Made by a program: the position numbers and the translations under genes
Notes under the pieces: generated by a model
What the model was told of the DNA's origin: nothing
Databases searched by the model: none
What the model saw: the letters and a program-made list of their open reading frames with translations, nothing else
Assembly (NCBI GenBank): GCA_045637525.1
Contig: JAZTZP010000071.1
Location: 1 to 14,913, forward strand
Source of the DNA: JAZTZP01 sp045637525
GTDB lineage: Bacteria; Bacillota; Clostridia; UBA1381
Length of the DNA: 14,913 nucleotides
Direction of reading: 5' to 3'
Shown here: in pieces, positions 6,678 through 13,945 of the stretch
How positions within the stretch are numbered: position 1 is the stretch's first letter
How the letters are laid out: every line of letters begins with the position of its first letter

Positions 6678-7625
6678 ATGCGTATTTTGTTTATGGGAAC
6701 TCCGGATTTTGCTGCGGAATCCTTAAAGGCTTTAATAAAAGCCGGTTATGAAATTGCGGGCGCGGTAACACAGCCGGATAAACCAAAGGGCAGAGGTCAG
6801 AAGCTTGTGCCTTGTGAGGTTAAAGAGCTGGCAATTGAAAACAACATTCCTGTTTTTCAGCCGGCATCTTTAAAAAACGGTGAGCTTAGAGAGGTTTTAG
6901 ATGAAATAAAGCCGGAATTAATTGTTGTTGCCGCATACGGGAAAATTCTTCCGCCGTATATAATAGAATATCCGAAGTTCGGATGTGTTAATGTACACGG
7001 TTCGTTGCTCCCGAAATACAGAGGTGCCGCACCTATTCAGCGTGCTGTTTTAGACGGTGAAAAGGAAACGGGAATTTCAACCATGCTTATGGATAACGGA
7101 CTTGACACCGGCGATATACTTTTAATGGAAAAAACGGATATCGGAGCGGAAGAAACTTCGGCAGAGCTGTTTGACAGGCTTGCTGTAATGGGCGGCGAGG
7201 TTTTAATACGCACGATTGAGGCGCTTGAAAACGGGGAAATAACTCCCGTACCACAGTCGGGTGAAGCAACGTATGCACATATGATAAAAAAAGAAGAGGG
7301 GATAATAGACTGGACAAAGAACTGCCGGGAAATATTAAATACTGTTCGAGGAATGAACTCCTGGCCGATGGCATCAAGCTTTTACGGCGATACGCTATTT
7401 AAAATAATATCTGCTGAGCGAGGCGAGGGACGCGGTATTCCGGGAGAGATTGCAGGTCTCCAAAAGGGAAAAGGACTAAAGGTTTACTGCGGTGACGGAG
7501 CTGTTATAATAAAAGTTCTGCAATTCCCTGGTTCAAAAAGGATGAATGCCGAGGACTATTTAAGAGGACATGAGATTGAAAGCGGTAAGATACTAAACGA
7601 AGTGTTAACCGCTGAGAAACTTTAA
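6678..7625 (+). CDS. fmt: Methionyl-tRNA formyltransferase
   Basis: A 315-residue enzyme that transfers a formyl group from 10-formyl-tetrahydrofolate to initiator Met-tRNA. The N-terminal Rossmann-like domain opens with MRILFMGTPDFA. It carries the loop TQPDKPKGRGQK (31-42) and the catalytic set in VNVHGSLLPKYRGAAPIQ (104-121), with Asn105 and His107, plus GLDTGDIL with Asp143. The C-terminal tRNA-contacting domain covers about 205-315 (MIKKEEGIIDW onward). Length is normal. AAGGAAGTG precedes the ATG. It follows def by 21 nt and precedes the zinc peptidase by 16 nt. Confidence 0.97.
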   Translation: MRILFMGTPDFAAESLKALIKAGYEIAGAVTQPDKPKGRGQKLVPCEVKELAIENNIPVFQPASLKNGELREVLDEIKPELIVVAAYGKILPPYIIEYPKFGCVNVHGSLLPKYRGAAPIQRAVLDGEKETGISTMLMDNGLDTGDILLMEKTDIGAEETSAELFDRLAVMGGEVLIRTIEALENGEITPVPQSGEATYAHMIKKEEGIIDWTKNCREILNTVRGMNSWPMASSFYGDTLFKIISAERGEGRGIPGEIAGLQKGKGLKVYCGDGAVIIKVLQFPGSKRMNAEDYLRGHEIESGKILNEVLTAEKL

Positions 7626-7641
7626 ACGGAGGTAGGGTTAT

Positions 7642-8337
7642 ATGCCATTTTATTACTATTATGATTATACGTATATTCTGGTCTTAGCTGCATTTTTGCT
7701 GTCGATGTTTGCATCGTTTGGCGTTAAGGCAACATTTTCAAAGTATGATAAGGTGAGAAGTATGAGCGGACTTACAGGAGCCGGGGCGGCAAGAAGAATT
7801 CTTGATGCAAACGGACTTTACAACATACGTGTGGAACACGTAGGCGGTCAGCTATCAGATCATTTTGATCCGGGCGCAAATGTAATACGCTTGTCGGATT
7901 CTACCTATAATTCGGCTTCGGTTGCGGCAATAGGTGTTGCGGCACATGAGTGCGGACACGCAATTCAGCACGCAAAGGAATATGTGCCCATTAAGGTAAG
8001 AAATGCTATTGTACCGGTTGTTAATATCGGAAATAAGCTGTCTATGCCATTGTTTTTTATAGGATTGATACTTGGAATGACTGAGCTTGCACTTGCAGGG
8101 GCTTTGCTGTTCGGGCTTGTTTTGGTATTTCAGATTGTAACGCTTCCGACAGAGTTTAACGCAAGCTCAAGAGCACTGCGTATTATGGATGAGTCGGGAT
8201 TGCTTGAAACTGATGAGTTAAGAGGTGCTAAAAAAGTGCTCGGAGCGGCAGCTATGACATATGTTGCTGCTGTTGCCGCAACGGCGTTGCAGCTAATGAG
8301 ATTATTGCTTATTATAAATGGCAGAAGGAGAAGATAA
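7642..8337 (+). CDS. YugP-type membrane zinc metallopeptidase
   Basis: A 231-residue integral-membrane neutral zinc protease of the YugP family (Zn_peptidase_2). Residues about 9-28 form the first membrane helix, followed by a soluble catalytic segment with GVAAHECGHAIQH (98-110). In this, H102, E103 and H106 form the HExxH zinc site; E171 in PTEFNAS is the probable third ligand. Two further hydrophobic segments lie at about 134-168 and one near 203-225. Physiological substrates are unknown. CGGAGG lies about 8 nt before the ATG. The gene often neighbours fmt and rsmB in Clostridia. The protein ends in a run of four arginines, and its TAA stop overlaps the first bases of the palindromic element, so the original 3' end may have been altered by its arrival; that is inference. 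Confidence 0.93.
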   Translation: MPFYYYYDYTYILVLAAFLLSMFASFGVKATFSKYDKVRSMSGLTGAGAARRILDANGLYNIRVEHVGGQLSDHFDPGANVIRLSDSTYNSASVAAIGVAAHECGHAIQHAKEYVPIKVRNAIVPVVNIGNKLSMPLFFIGLILGMTELALAGALLFGLVLVFQIVTLPTEFNASSRALRIMDESGLLETDELRGAKKVLGAAAMTYVAAVAATALQLMRLLLIINGRRRR

Positions 8338-8366
8338 ATTATAGTTTATCTGCGATAAACTATAAT
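8338..8366. repeat. Left terminal hairpin of the palindromic element
   Basis: ATTATAGTTTATC (8338-8350) and GATAAACTATAAT (8354-8366) are perfect 13-bp complements around TGC. The same structure with loop GGT occurs at 14795-14827. No T-tract follows on either strand. Confidence 0.85.
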
Positions 8367-8367
8367 A

Positions 8368-8459
8368 GCGATATGTCAGCCTGTGGCTGACGCGATATTT
8401 GCCTGCCGGCAAGCGATATGTTGACTCAAGTCAACGCGATATGTTCGCCAAAGGCGAAC
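8368..8459 (+). repeat. Left half-array: four GCGATAT heptamers alternating with unlike palindromes
   Basis: Heptamers at 8368-8374, 8392-8398, 8413-8419 and 8436-8442. Intervening stems are GTCAGCC/GGCTGAC (8375-8391), TTGCC/GGCAA (8399-8412), GTTGACT/AGTCAAC (8420-8435) and GTTCGCC/GGCGAAC (8443-8459). All stems are perfect, but their sequences are unrelated. Confidence 0.88.
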
Positions 8460-8531
8460 GTTAATGTACAAAAGCTCCGCTTTTGTTTGATTAAATATTG
8501 AAAAAATGCATAGCAATTTTTCTTCCATAAC

Positions 8532-8641
8532 GTTTGCGAAGCAAACATATCGCGCCGACAGGCATATCGCGTGCGTTAGCACATATCGAAAATCCCGTCA
8601 GGGATTTATATCGCGTTTAGCGACTATTCAAGTCGCTAAAC
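8532..8641 (-). repeat. Right half-array: four inverse heptamers alternating with unlike palindromes
   Basis: ATATCGC at 8547-8553, 8564-8570 and 8608-8614, with the variant ATATCGA at 8583-8589. Stems are GTTTGC/GCAAAC (8532-8546), GCC/GGC (8554-8563), GTGC/GCAC (8571-8582), AAATCCC/GGGATTT (8590-8607) and GTTTAGCGACT/AGTCGCTAAAC (8615-8641). The last one merges into the right terminal repeat. Confidence 0.88.
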
Positions 8642-8647
8642 TATAAT
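8642..8647 (+). promoter_or_regulatory. Possible outward -10 box in the element's right end, facing rsmB
   Basis: The right terminal repeat contains TATAAT (8642-8647) pointing at rsmB, 29 nt before its ATG. By symmetry the left terminal repeat carries TATAAT on the minus strand, pointing outward. No good -35 is visible at 16-18 nt, so promoter activity is only a possibility. Confidence 0.22.
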
Positions 8648-8675
8648 TTATAATTAAAAATTAAGGAGAAAGCTG

Positions 8676-9980
8676 ATGGCCGGTGCGAGAGAGGTTGCTT
8701 TAAAAATATTATATCGTATAGAATATGATGGTGCTTATTCAAATATTGCCTTAAAAGACGAGCCGGCGATGGCTGATTTGTCGGGGCTGGATCGTGGATT
8801 TGTTACGGGGCTTGTTTATGGTGTTGTTTCACGCAAGCGTACGCTTGACTATATAATCAGCGTTTATTCAAGCACTAAGCTTAAAAAGCTTTCTAAATTT
8901 GTATTGCTGATTTTAAGAATCGGCATATATCAGATTTATTTTATGGATAAGGTTCCGGAATCTGCGGCGGTGAATGAAAGTGTAAAGCTTGCAAAGAAAT
9001 ATGCCGGCAGGTCGGTCGGGTTTGTAAACGGAATTTTAAGGAATGCTTCAAAGAAAGAAGCTGATATCGAAAAAGCCGGGCCGGGTATAAGATATTCATT
9101 TCCGGACGCTATATGCTTTCTGTTTGAACAGGATTTCGGAAAAGAACGTGCCGGAAAGATTATGGAGGCATTAAACGCTTCGCCCGAGATGACGGTTAGG
9201 GCAAACATTACAAAGGTTTCTCCCGATACACTTTGTACTCTTATAGAAAAAGAGGGCGGCAGAGCCGAGGTTTCGGATATTTTACCGTATTCGGTAAAAG
9301 TATCGGGGTTAGATGTTTCGACGAGTGAGTTGTATAAAAACGGTTTTTATACCGTGCAGGACACAGCGGCAAGCTTAGCGGCGGATGTGCTTTCTCCCAA
9401 AAGCGGTGAAACCGTTCTTGATATGTGTGCGGCACCGGGCGGAAAAACATCGCATTTATGCGAGATTATGAATAATGAGGGCAGAATAGTTGCGTTTGAC
9501 ATATATGAACATAAGCTTAAGCTTATAGAGGATAATGTGAAAAGAGTAGGCGGAATTGTCTGTACGTGTCTTGGCGATGCAAGCGTGTTTAATGCTGAAT
9601 TTGAGGGAGTGGCGGATAAAATACTTGCTGATGTACCATGCTCGGGGCTTGGTATTATACGGCGTAAGCCGGATATAAAATGGTCGTATGAGCCGTCGGA
9701 GCTTTGTGAGCTGCAGTTTGAAATTTTAAAAAACTGCACCTGGTATTTAAAGCCGGGTGGCGAGCTTGTTTACAGTACATGTACGATTAATGAGCGTGAG
9801 AATTACGGCGTTGTTAAGAAATTCCTCGAAGAAAACAGCGGATTTGAAGCTGTTGATATTTCAGAGCGCATTCCGGACGCCTTAAGAAAAGAAACTGCGA
9901 AAGAGGGATATATAACTCTTTATCCCGATACTGATAACACAGACGGATTTTTTATAGCGAAAATCCGTAAAAAAGGATAA
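8676..9980 (+). CDS. rsmB: 16S rRNA (cytosine-C5) methyltransferase RsmB
   Basis: A 434-residue SAM-dependent m5C methyltransferase that modifies the 16S rRNA (C967 in E. coli numbering). The N-terminal NusB-like RNA-binding domain covers about 1-135 (AREVALKILYRIEYDGAYSN onward). The Rossmann methyltransferase domain carries the SAM motif VLDMCAAPGGKTSHL (247-261), DIYEHK (275-280), ADVPCSGLG (318-326) with Cys322, and YSTCTINERENYGVV (366-380) with Cys369. These two cysteines are the catalytic pair of the RsmB/NOP2 family. AAGGAG (8663-8668) lies 7 nt before the ATG and just outside the palindromic element. It is followed 5 nt later by rlmN. Confidence 0.95.
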   Translation: MAGAREVALKILYRIEYDGAYSNIALKDEPAMADLSGLDRGFVTGLVYGVVSRKRTLDYIISVYSSTKLKKLSKFVLLILRIGIYQIYFMDKVPESAAVNESVKLAKKYAGRSVGFVNGILRNASKKEADIEKAGPGIRYSFPDAICFLFEQDFGKERAGKIMEALNASPEMTVRANITKVSPDTLCTLIEKEGGRAEVSDILPYSVKVSGLDVSTSELYKNGFYTVQDTAASLAADVLSPKSGETVLDMCAAPGGKTSHLCEIMNNEGRIVAFDIYEHKLKLIEDNVKRVGGIVCTCLGDASVFNAEFEGVADKILADVPCSGLGIIRRKPDIKWSYEPSELCELQFEILKNCTWYLKPGGELVYSTCTINERENYGVVKKFLEENSGFEAVDISERIPDALRKETAKEGYITLYPDTDNTDGFFIAKIRKKG

Positions 9981-9985
9981 TGTAA

Positions 9986-11014
9986 ATGGAAAAAACAGAT
10001 TTAAAAACTCTCACACCTGAAGAACTTGAGGTGTTTATAAAAGAAGCAGGAGAGCCTAAGTTCAGGGCAGGACAGATATTTGAATGGCTTTACCGCGGAG
10101 TAACTTCATTTGATGAAATGACAAACCTCTCAAAGAAGACTCGTGAGAAATTAAGTGAAATAAGCTTTATATCGTATCCGGAGATTGAGGAAAAGTTTGT
10201 TTCCGAAATAGACGGAACGGTTAAATATCTTTTTAAGCTTTCAGACGGGAATTTTATAGAAACCGTTGTTATGGAATATAAACACGGACTGAGTATCTGC
10301 ATATCCTCACAGGTGGGATGCAGAATGGGATGCGGATTTTGTGCTTCAACCATATGCGGACTTACAAGAAATCTTACGGCGGGCGAAATCATAAACCAGA
10401 TAATATTTGCGTCGAAGGATTTAGGTAAGCGTATAGGAAACGTTGTTATGATGGGGATAGGCGAACCGCTTGATAATTATGATAACGTAGTCAGATTTCT
10501 TAGAATTGTAAATAATGAAAAAGGTTTAGGTATAGGATATCGTCACATTTCGCTTTCAACGTGCGGTGTTGTGCCGAATATATACAGACTCTCGGAGGAA
10601 AATCTTCCGATAAATCTTTGTATATCACTTCATGCACCCGATGACAGCATAAGAAATGAGATAATGCCTGTGAACCGTGCATATAATATATCACAGCTTA
10701 TGGAGGCGTGCAGAGCGTATCAGAAGGTTACAACAAGGCGTATAACATTTGAATATTCCTTGATAAACGGAGTTAATGATACACCGGCACTTGCTGATAA
10801 GCTGGCACAGACAGTAAAGGGAATAATGTGTCACGTAAACCTTATACCTGTAAATAAGGTGGAGGAGCGTGAGTATTCAAAGAGTAGTGCCGAAAATATA
10901 AGGCTGTTTCGGGAGCGTTTGGAGAAAAATGGCATAAACGCTACGGTAAGGCGTGAGTTGGGCTCAGATATAAGCGCCTCATGCGGACAGCTTCGTAATC
11001 GTAAAATAAATTAA
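9986..11014 (+). CDS. rlmN: Dual-specificity 23S rRNA/tRNA adenine-C2 methyltransferase RlmN
   Basis: A 342-residue radical-SAM enzyme that makes m2A in 23S rRNA (A2503) and in some tRNAs. The 4Fe-4S motif CRMGCGFC gives Cys112, Cys116 and Cys119. The two mechanistic cysteines of the family are also present: Cys105 (in LSICISSQVGC) and Cys333 (in GSDISASCGQL), the latter carrying the methyl group by analogy with E. coli. MMGIGEPLDN (155-164) and SLHAPDD (214-220) are further family blocks. RlmN and the resistance enzyme Cfr are related; the housekeeping position beside rsmB and prpC argues for RlmN. The Shine-Dalgarno AAAGGA lies inside the end of rsmB, with a 5-nt gap, so coupling is likely. 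Confidence 0.96.
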   Translation: MEKTDLKTLTPEELEVFIKEAGEPKFRAGQIFEWLYRGVTSFDEMTNLSKKTREKLSEISFISYPEIEEKFVSEIDGTVKYLFKLSDGNFIETVVMEYKHGLSICISSQVGCRMGCGFCASTICGLTRNLTAGEIINQIIFASKDLGKRIGNVVMMGIGEPLDNYDNVVRFLRIVNNEKGLGIGYRHISLSTCGVVPNIYRLSEENLPINLCISLHAPDDSIRNEIMPVNRAYNISQLMEACRAYQKVTTRRITFEYSLINGVNDTPALADKLAQTVKGIMCHVNLIPVNKVEEREYSKSSAENIRLFRERLEKNGINATVRRELGSDISASCGQLRNRKIN

Positions 11015-11057
11015 AATATAAGGCGGTAGCTTAAGATTAACAGAAAGGAGGGATAGT

Positions 11058-11786
11058 ATGAGAAAAGGTGAATTGACAGATAAAGGGCTTATACGTCCTC
11101 ATAATGAAGATTCATACTATTCATTCGGGAACGATTTATACTGCTATGGTTTGGTTGCCGATGGTATGGGCGGTCATCTTGCCGGTGAGGTTGCAAGCCG
11201 GATAGCAATTTTTGAGATAAAGGAATATATACGAAAAAACATGAACAGCAGGCTTGATTATGTGGAAGCCTCTGAGATTGTACGTCGTGCGTTTATTACC
11301 GCAAATTCTGTTATATATCAATATGCAGAAAAAAATCTTAAGGTAATGGGTATGGGTACGACAGCTACGTTTGCAATGGTGTATAAGGGTAAGCTTATAA
11401 CGGCTAATGTAGGCGACAGCAGAACATACATAATAAAAGATGACAGCATTAAACAGATAACAAAAGATCATTCGTATGTTGCCGAGCTTGTGGCAAGGGG
11501 AGAGATAACACCGGAACAGGCAAAGCAACACCCAAAGCGTAATTATATTACAAGAGCTATGGGAACGGAGGAAACGATTAAAGTAGATATTGAAATAAAT
11601 GACTATAATAACGAAACAATACTTTTATGCAGTGACGGCTTGTCAAATATGGTAACAGACAGCGAAATGCATAGTATAGTTAAAAAACGCAGGAATTTAA
11701 AGAATTGCGCAAAACGACTTGTAAAGCTTGCAAATATCCGCGGCGGAAAGGATAATATAACTGTTGTACTTTACAGAAAGTTCTGA
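11058..11786 (+). CDS. prpC: PP2C-family Ser/Thr protein phosphatase
   Basis: A 242-residue PPM/PP2C phosphatase that reverses phosphorylation by the kinase encoded next. The metal-binding motifs are all present: RPHNEDSY (13-20), VADGMGGHLAGEVAS (33-47) with Asp35 and Gly36, GTTATFAMVYKGKLITANVGDSRTY (100-124), LLCSDGLSNMV (189-199) with Asp193, and GGKDNITVVL (229-238) with Asp232. Length is standard for bacterial stand-alone members. A strong AAAGGAGGG site lies shortly before the ATG, the best ribosome binding site in the window. The gene starts 43 nt after rlmN. A 79-nt gap separates it from the kinase. Confidence 0.96.
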   Translation: MRKGELTDKGLIRPHNEDSYYSFGNDLYCYGLVADGMGGHLAGEVASRIAIFEIKEYIRKNMNSRLDYVEASEIVRRAFITANSVIYQYAEKNLKVMGMGTTATFAMVYKGKLITANVGDSRTYIIKDDSIKQITKDHSYVAELVARGEITPEQAKQHPKRNYITRAMGTEETIKVDIEINDYNNETILLCSDGLSNMVTDSEMHSIVKKRRNLKNCAKRLVKLANIRGGKDNITVVLYRKF

Positions 11787-11841
11787 TAAAAGAATATAAG
11801 GATTTAATATATATAATGAGTGGTTTATTCGTAATACACAC

Positions 11842-11868
11842 GAGGAGAAAGGATTGATTATAAAAATG
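11842..11868 (+). promoter_or_regulatory. Ribosome binding region with two possible prkC starts
   Basis: GAGGAGAAAGGA spans 11842-11853. A TTG at 11854 follows GAGGAG with 6-nt spacing, while the ATG at 11866 follows AAAGGA with 12-nt spacing. Relatives begin close to MIGKxLxNRYEI, which favours 11866. Using TTG would add only MIIK. A TATAAT at 11812-11817 lies in the same gap but lacks a -35. Confidence 0.5.
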
Positions 11869-13935
11869 ATAGGAAAGAAACTTGCAAACAGGTATGAAAT
11901 CATTGAGCTTATAGGCTCCGGCGGTATGGCGACCGTTTATAAAGGAAAGTGTGAGCTTTTAAAGAGGTATGTTGCTGTTAAGGTGCTTCATCAGAATTTA
12001 AGAGATGATCCGGATGTTGTAAGAAGCTTTAATAAAGAAGCTCAGTCAGCTGCAAGCCTTACGGATAATAATATAGTTTCTGTTTTTGACGTTGGCGAAG
12101 AAGACGGCATGAACTATATGGTGATGGAGTTTGTTGATGGTACTACGCTGAAAAAGCATATACAGGAAAACGGTGCTGTGCCATGGCGTGAGGCGTGCGG
12201 GTTTGTGTCACAGATATGCCATGCTCTTAGCGTTGCCCATGCTGAGGGGATAGTTCACAGAGATATTAAGCCTCAGAATATACTTATATCAAAAGACGGT
12301 GTTTTGAAGGTAACGGACTTTGGTATAGCAAAGGCGGCGGTTTCTGAGACAATCTCGGTAGGTGCTAATGGCGCTATGGGGTCGGTACACTATATTTCAC
12401 CTGAACAGGCAAGAGGCGGATATACAGATGAACGTTCTGACTTATACTCTTTGGGAGTTCTGTTCTATGAGCTTGTAACAGGTCAGGTACCTTACGACGG
12501 AGCTTCTGCTGTATCGGTAGCTCTTATGCATATAGAAAAGGAAATACCGATAGCAAAAGCGGCAAATCCTGATTTGCCGATAGAGGTTTCTGATATAATA
12601 AAGAAAGCTATGTCAAAGGAGCAGTTTGCACGTTATCAGAACGCAAATGATTTTATGAGCGATATAGAGGCTGTATTGGCTGGCGAGCCTATGCCTGTTT
12701 TAGGCTCTGAAACCGATGAGGCTGATGACATGGGAAAAACCAAAAAGATTAATATTGAACGCTCTGCTGACGATTTCGATGACTATGACGATTATGACGA
12801 CTATGATGATTACAACGAAGATTCGGATTTTGATGAAGATGAAGAAGACGACTATGACGAAGAATACAGTGAGCATGAGACGGTAAAGCGACAGAAGAAG
12901 CAGAAGAAGGTTAAAACTCCTGAGGAAAAGAAAGGCGATAAGCTTGCAACAATTCTTGCACTTCTGACAGTTGTTGTAATTGGTGCTTTGTGTTGTGGCG
13001 GATATATGATTTATAACAATATGTCTGACAATGTTATTGTGCCATATCTTTATGAAGCAACGCTTGATGAGGTCAATCAGCTTATAACTGAAAAGGGACT
13101 TGTTATAGGCGATGTCGAATATGCACAGTCAGACAGCGTTATGAAGGACCGGGTAATATCACAAAATCCTGCGGCACGTGAACAGGTGAAGAAGGGCTCG
13201 GTTGTCAGCGTTGTAATGAGTCTCGGTAATACGGGCGGTACGATAGAAGTGCCTTATCTGATAGACGATGATCCGACACAGGCTATTGAAAAAATCTTGA
13301 ATGCCGGTCTTTCCTATGACATAAAGGAAGAACACAGTGCAACAATTGCAAGTGGAAGAGTTGCAAGACAGCTTCCGGAAGCCGGAACGAAGTTGAATGA
13401 AAATGATATTGTGATAATATATTCAAGCCTCGGACCTAAGGTTCAGGTTGAGGTTCCAAATCTTTCTGAATGTACTCAGGAAAAGGCGGGCGCAATGCTT
13501 GCAGAGCTTGGGCTTCAGATAGGAACCGTAAGCTATAAGGAGTCGGACAAGCCTAAGGATACTGTTGTTTCCCAAATACCGGCTGTCGGAAGTAAGGTTG
13601 ACGAAGGAAGCTTTGTAAGTATAATCTTAAGCAGCGGAACAAACGGCGGAAGCGGTATTGTTTCAAGTCCTGATGGAGGTAGCGTAGCTGAGAATACGCC
13701 TGCTGACGGAAGTTCACCGACTGAAAAACCGAATATAATTAAAACTATATCATTTACTGTTCCGGGTGATGCGGATACTGTGCATGTAAAGGTGCTTGTA
13801 AACGGAAAGGCAGCGGTGGATTCTGAACATTCCGGCGGTGAAGAAATTAAATTTGAGATACCATCGGATGAAGTAACAGAGGTTGTGCTTTATTTAGACG
13901 GAAAAGAAGCATCAAGACAGACTTTTAATAACTGA
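11866..13935 (+). CDS. prkC: PASTA-domain transmembrane Ser/Thr protein kinase
   Basis: A 689-residue Hanks-type kinase that senses cell-wall fragments through extracellular PASTA domains. The cytoplasmic kinase domain (about 1-275) shows the glycine loop GSGGMATVY (17-25), Lys39 in AVKVLH, HRDIKPQN (131-138) with catalytic Asp133, DFG (151-153) and SPEQARGG. A very acidic linker with tandem D-D-Y triplets follows (about 302-336), then a basic stretch and one membrane helix (about 360-382). Three PASTA domains cover about 390-455, 460-524 and 526-591. A Gly/Ser/Pro-rich spacer and a C-terminal beta-rich domain of about 60 residues close the protein. It pairs with the upstream phosphatase. An in-frame TTG at 11854 would add four residues. 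Domain order is standard; the D-D-Y linker and terminal domain are less so. Confidence 0.96.
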   Translation: MIGKKLANRYEIIELIGSGGMATVYKGKCELLKRYVAVKVLHQNLRDDPDVVRSFNKEAQSAASLTDNNIVSVFDVGEEDGMNYMVMEFVDGTTLKKHIQENGAVPWREACGFVSQICHALSVAHAEGIVHRDIKPQNILISKDGVLKVTDFGIAKAAVSETISVGANGAMGSVHYISPEQARGGYTDERSDLYSLGVLFYELVTGQVPYDGASAVSVALMHIEKEIPIAKAANPDLPIEVSDIIKKAMSKEQFARYQNANDFMSDIEAVLAGEPMPVLGSETDEADDMGKTKKINIERSADDFDDYDDYDDYDDYNEDSDFDEDEEDDYDEEYSEHETVKRQKKQKKVKTPEEKKGDKLATILALLTVVVIGALCCGGYMIYNNMSDNVIVPYLYEATLDEVNQLITEKGLVIGDVEYAQSDSVMKDRVISQNPAAREQVKKGSVVSVVMSLGNTGGTIEVPYLIDDDPTQAIEKILNAGLSYDIKEEHSATIASGRVARQLPEAGTKLNENDIVIIYSSLGPKVQVEVPNLSECTQEKAGAMLAELGLQIGTVSYKESDKPKDTVVSQIPAVGSKVDEGSFVSIILSSGTNGGSGIVSSPDGGSVAENTPADGSSPTEKPNIIKTISFTVPGDADTVHVKVLVNGKAAVDSEHSGGEEIKFEIPSDEVTEVVLYLDGKEASRQTFNN
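12769..12873 (+). repeat. Coding microsatellite for the acidic D-D-Y linker of the kinase
   Basis: Within prkC, GATGACTATGAC-like 9-nt units encode (Asp-Asp-Tyr) repeats, four in close succession plus degenerate neighbours. Codon variation (GAT/GAC, TAT) shows some divergence between units. Repeat number could vary by slippage in multiples of three codons without breaking the frame. Confidence 0.7.
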
Positions 13936-13945
13936 GAGGTAGTTC

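Larger units (their letters stand above)
8336..8649. mobile_element. Modular palindromic element with terminal inverted repeats and GCGATAT heptamers
   Basis: A non-coding, MITE-like element of about 314 bp. The terminal inverted repeats AAATTATAGTTTA (8336-8348) and TAAACTATAATTT (8637-8649) are perfect. Inside are four direct copies of GCGATAT at 8368, 8392, 8413 and 8436, then four inverse copies ATATCGC at 8547, 8564, 8583 (last base A) and 8608. Consecutive heptamers are separated by small palindromes with different stem sequences and 2-4 nt loops. A fifth degenerate pair, GTTAATG/CATAAC (8460-8466/8526-8531), flanks two central hairpins. TA dinucleotides abut both ends (8335-8336 and 8649-8650), compatible with TA target duplication. 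No transposase is encoded. It lies within the transcription unit, between yugP and rsmB. Family name unknown to me. Confidence 0.85.

Noticed and set aside
8376..8582. Minus-strand open frame of 68 codons inside the palindromic element
   Set aside because: It runs through the hairpin array, its translation simply reflects the repeats, and it has no recognisable domain. The frame is open by chance.
8368..8614. CRISPR-like array
   Set aside because: Repeats are regularly spaced, but they are only 7 bp, the spacers are 10-18 nt perfect palindromes, the repeat orientation flips halfway, and no cas gene is present.
9986..11014. Cfr-type antibiotic-resistance methyltransferase
   Set aside because: It shares the radical-SAM fold, but gene order beside rsmB and prpC and the overall motif set fit housekeeping RlmN.
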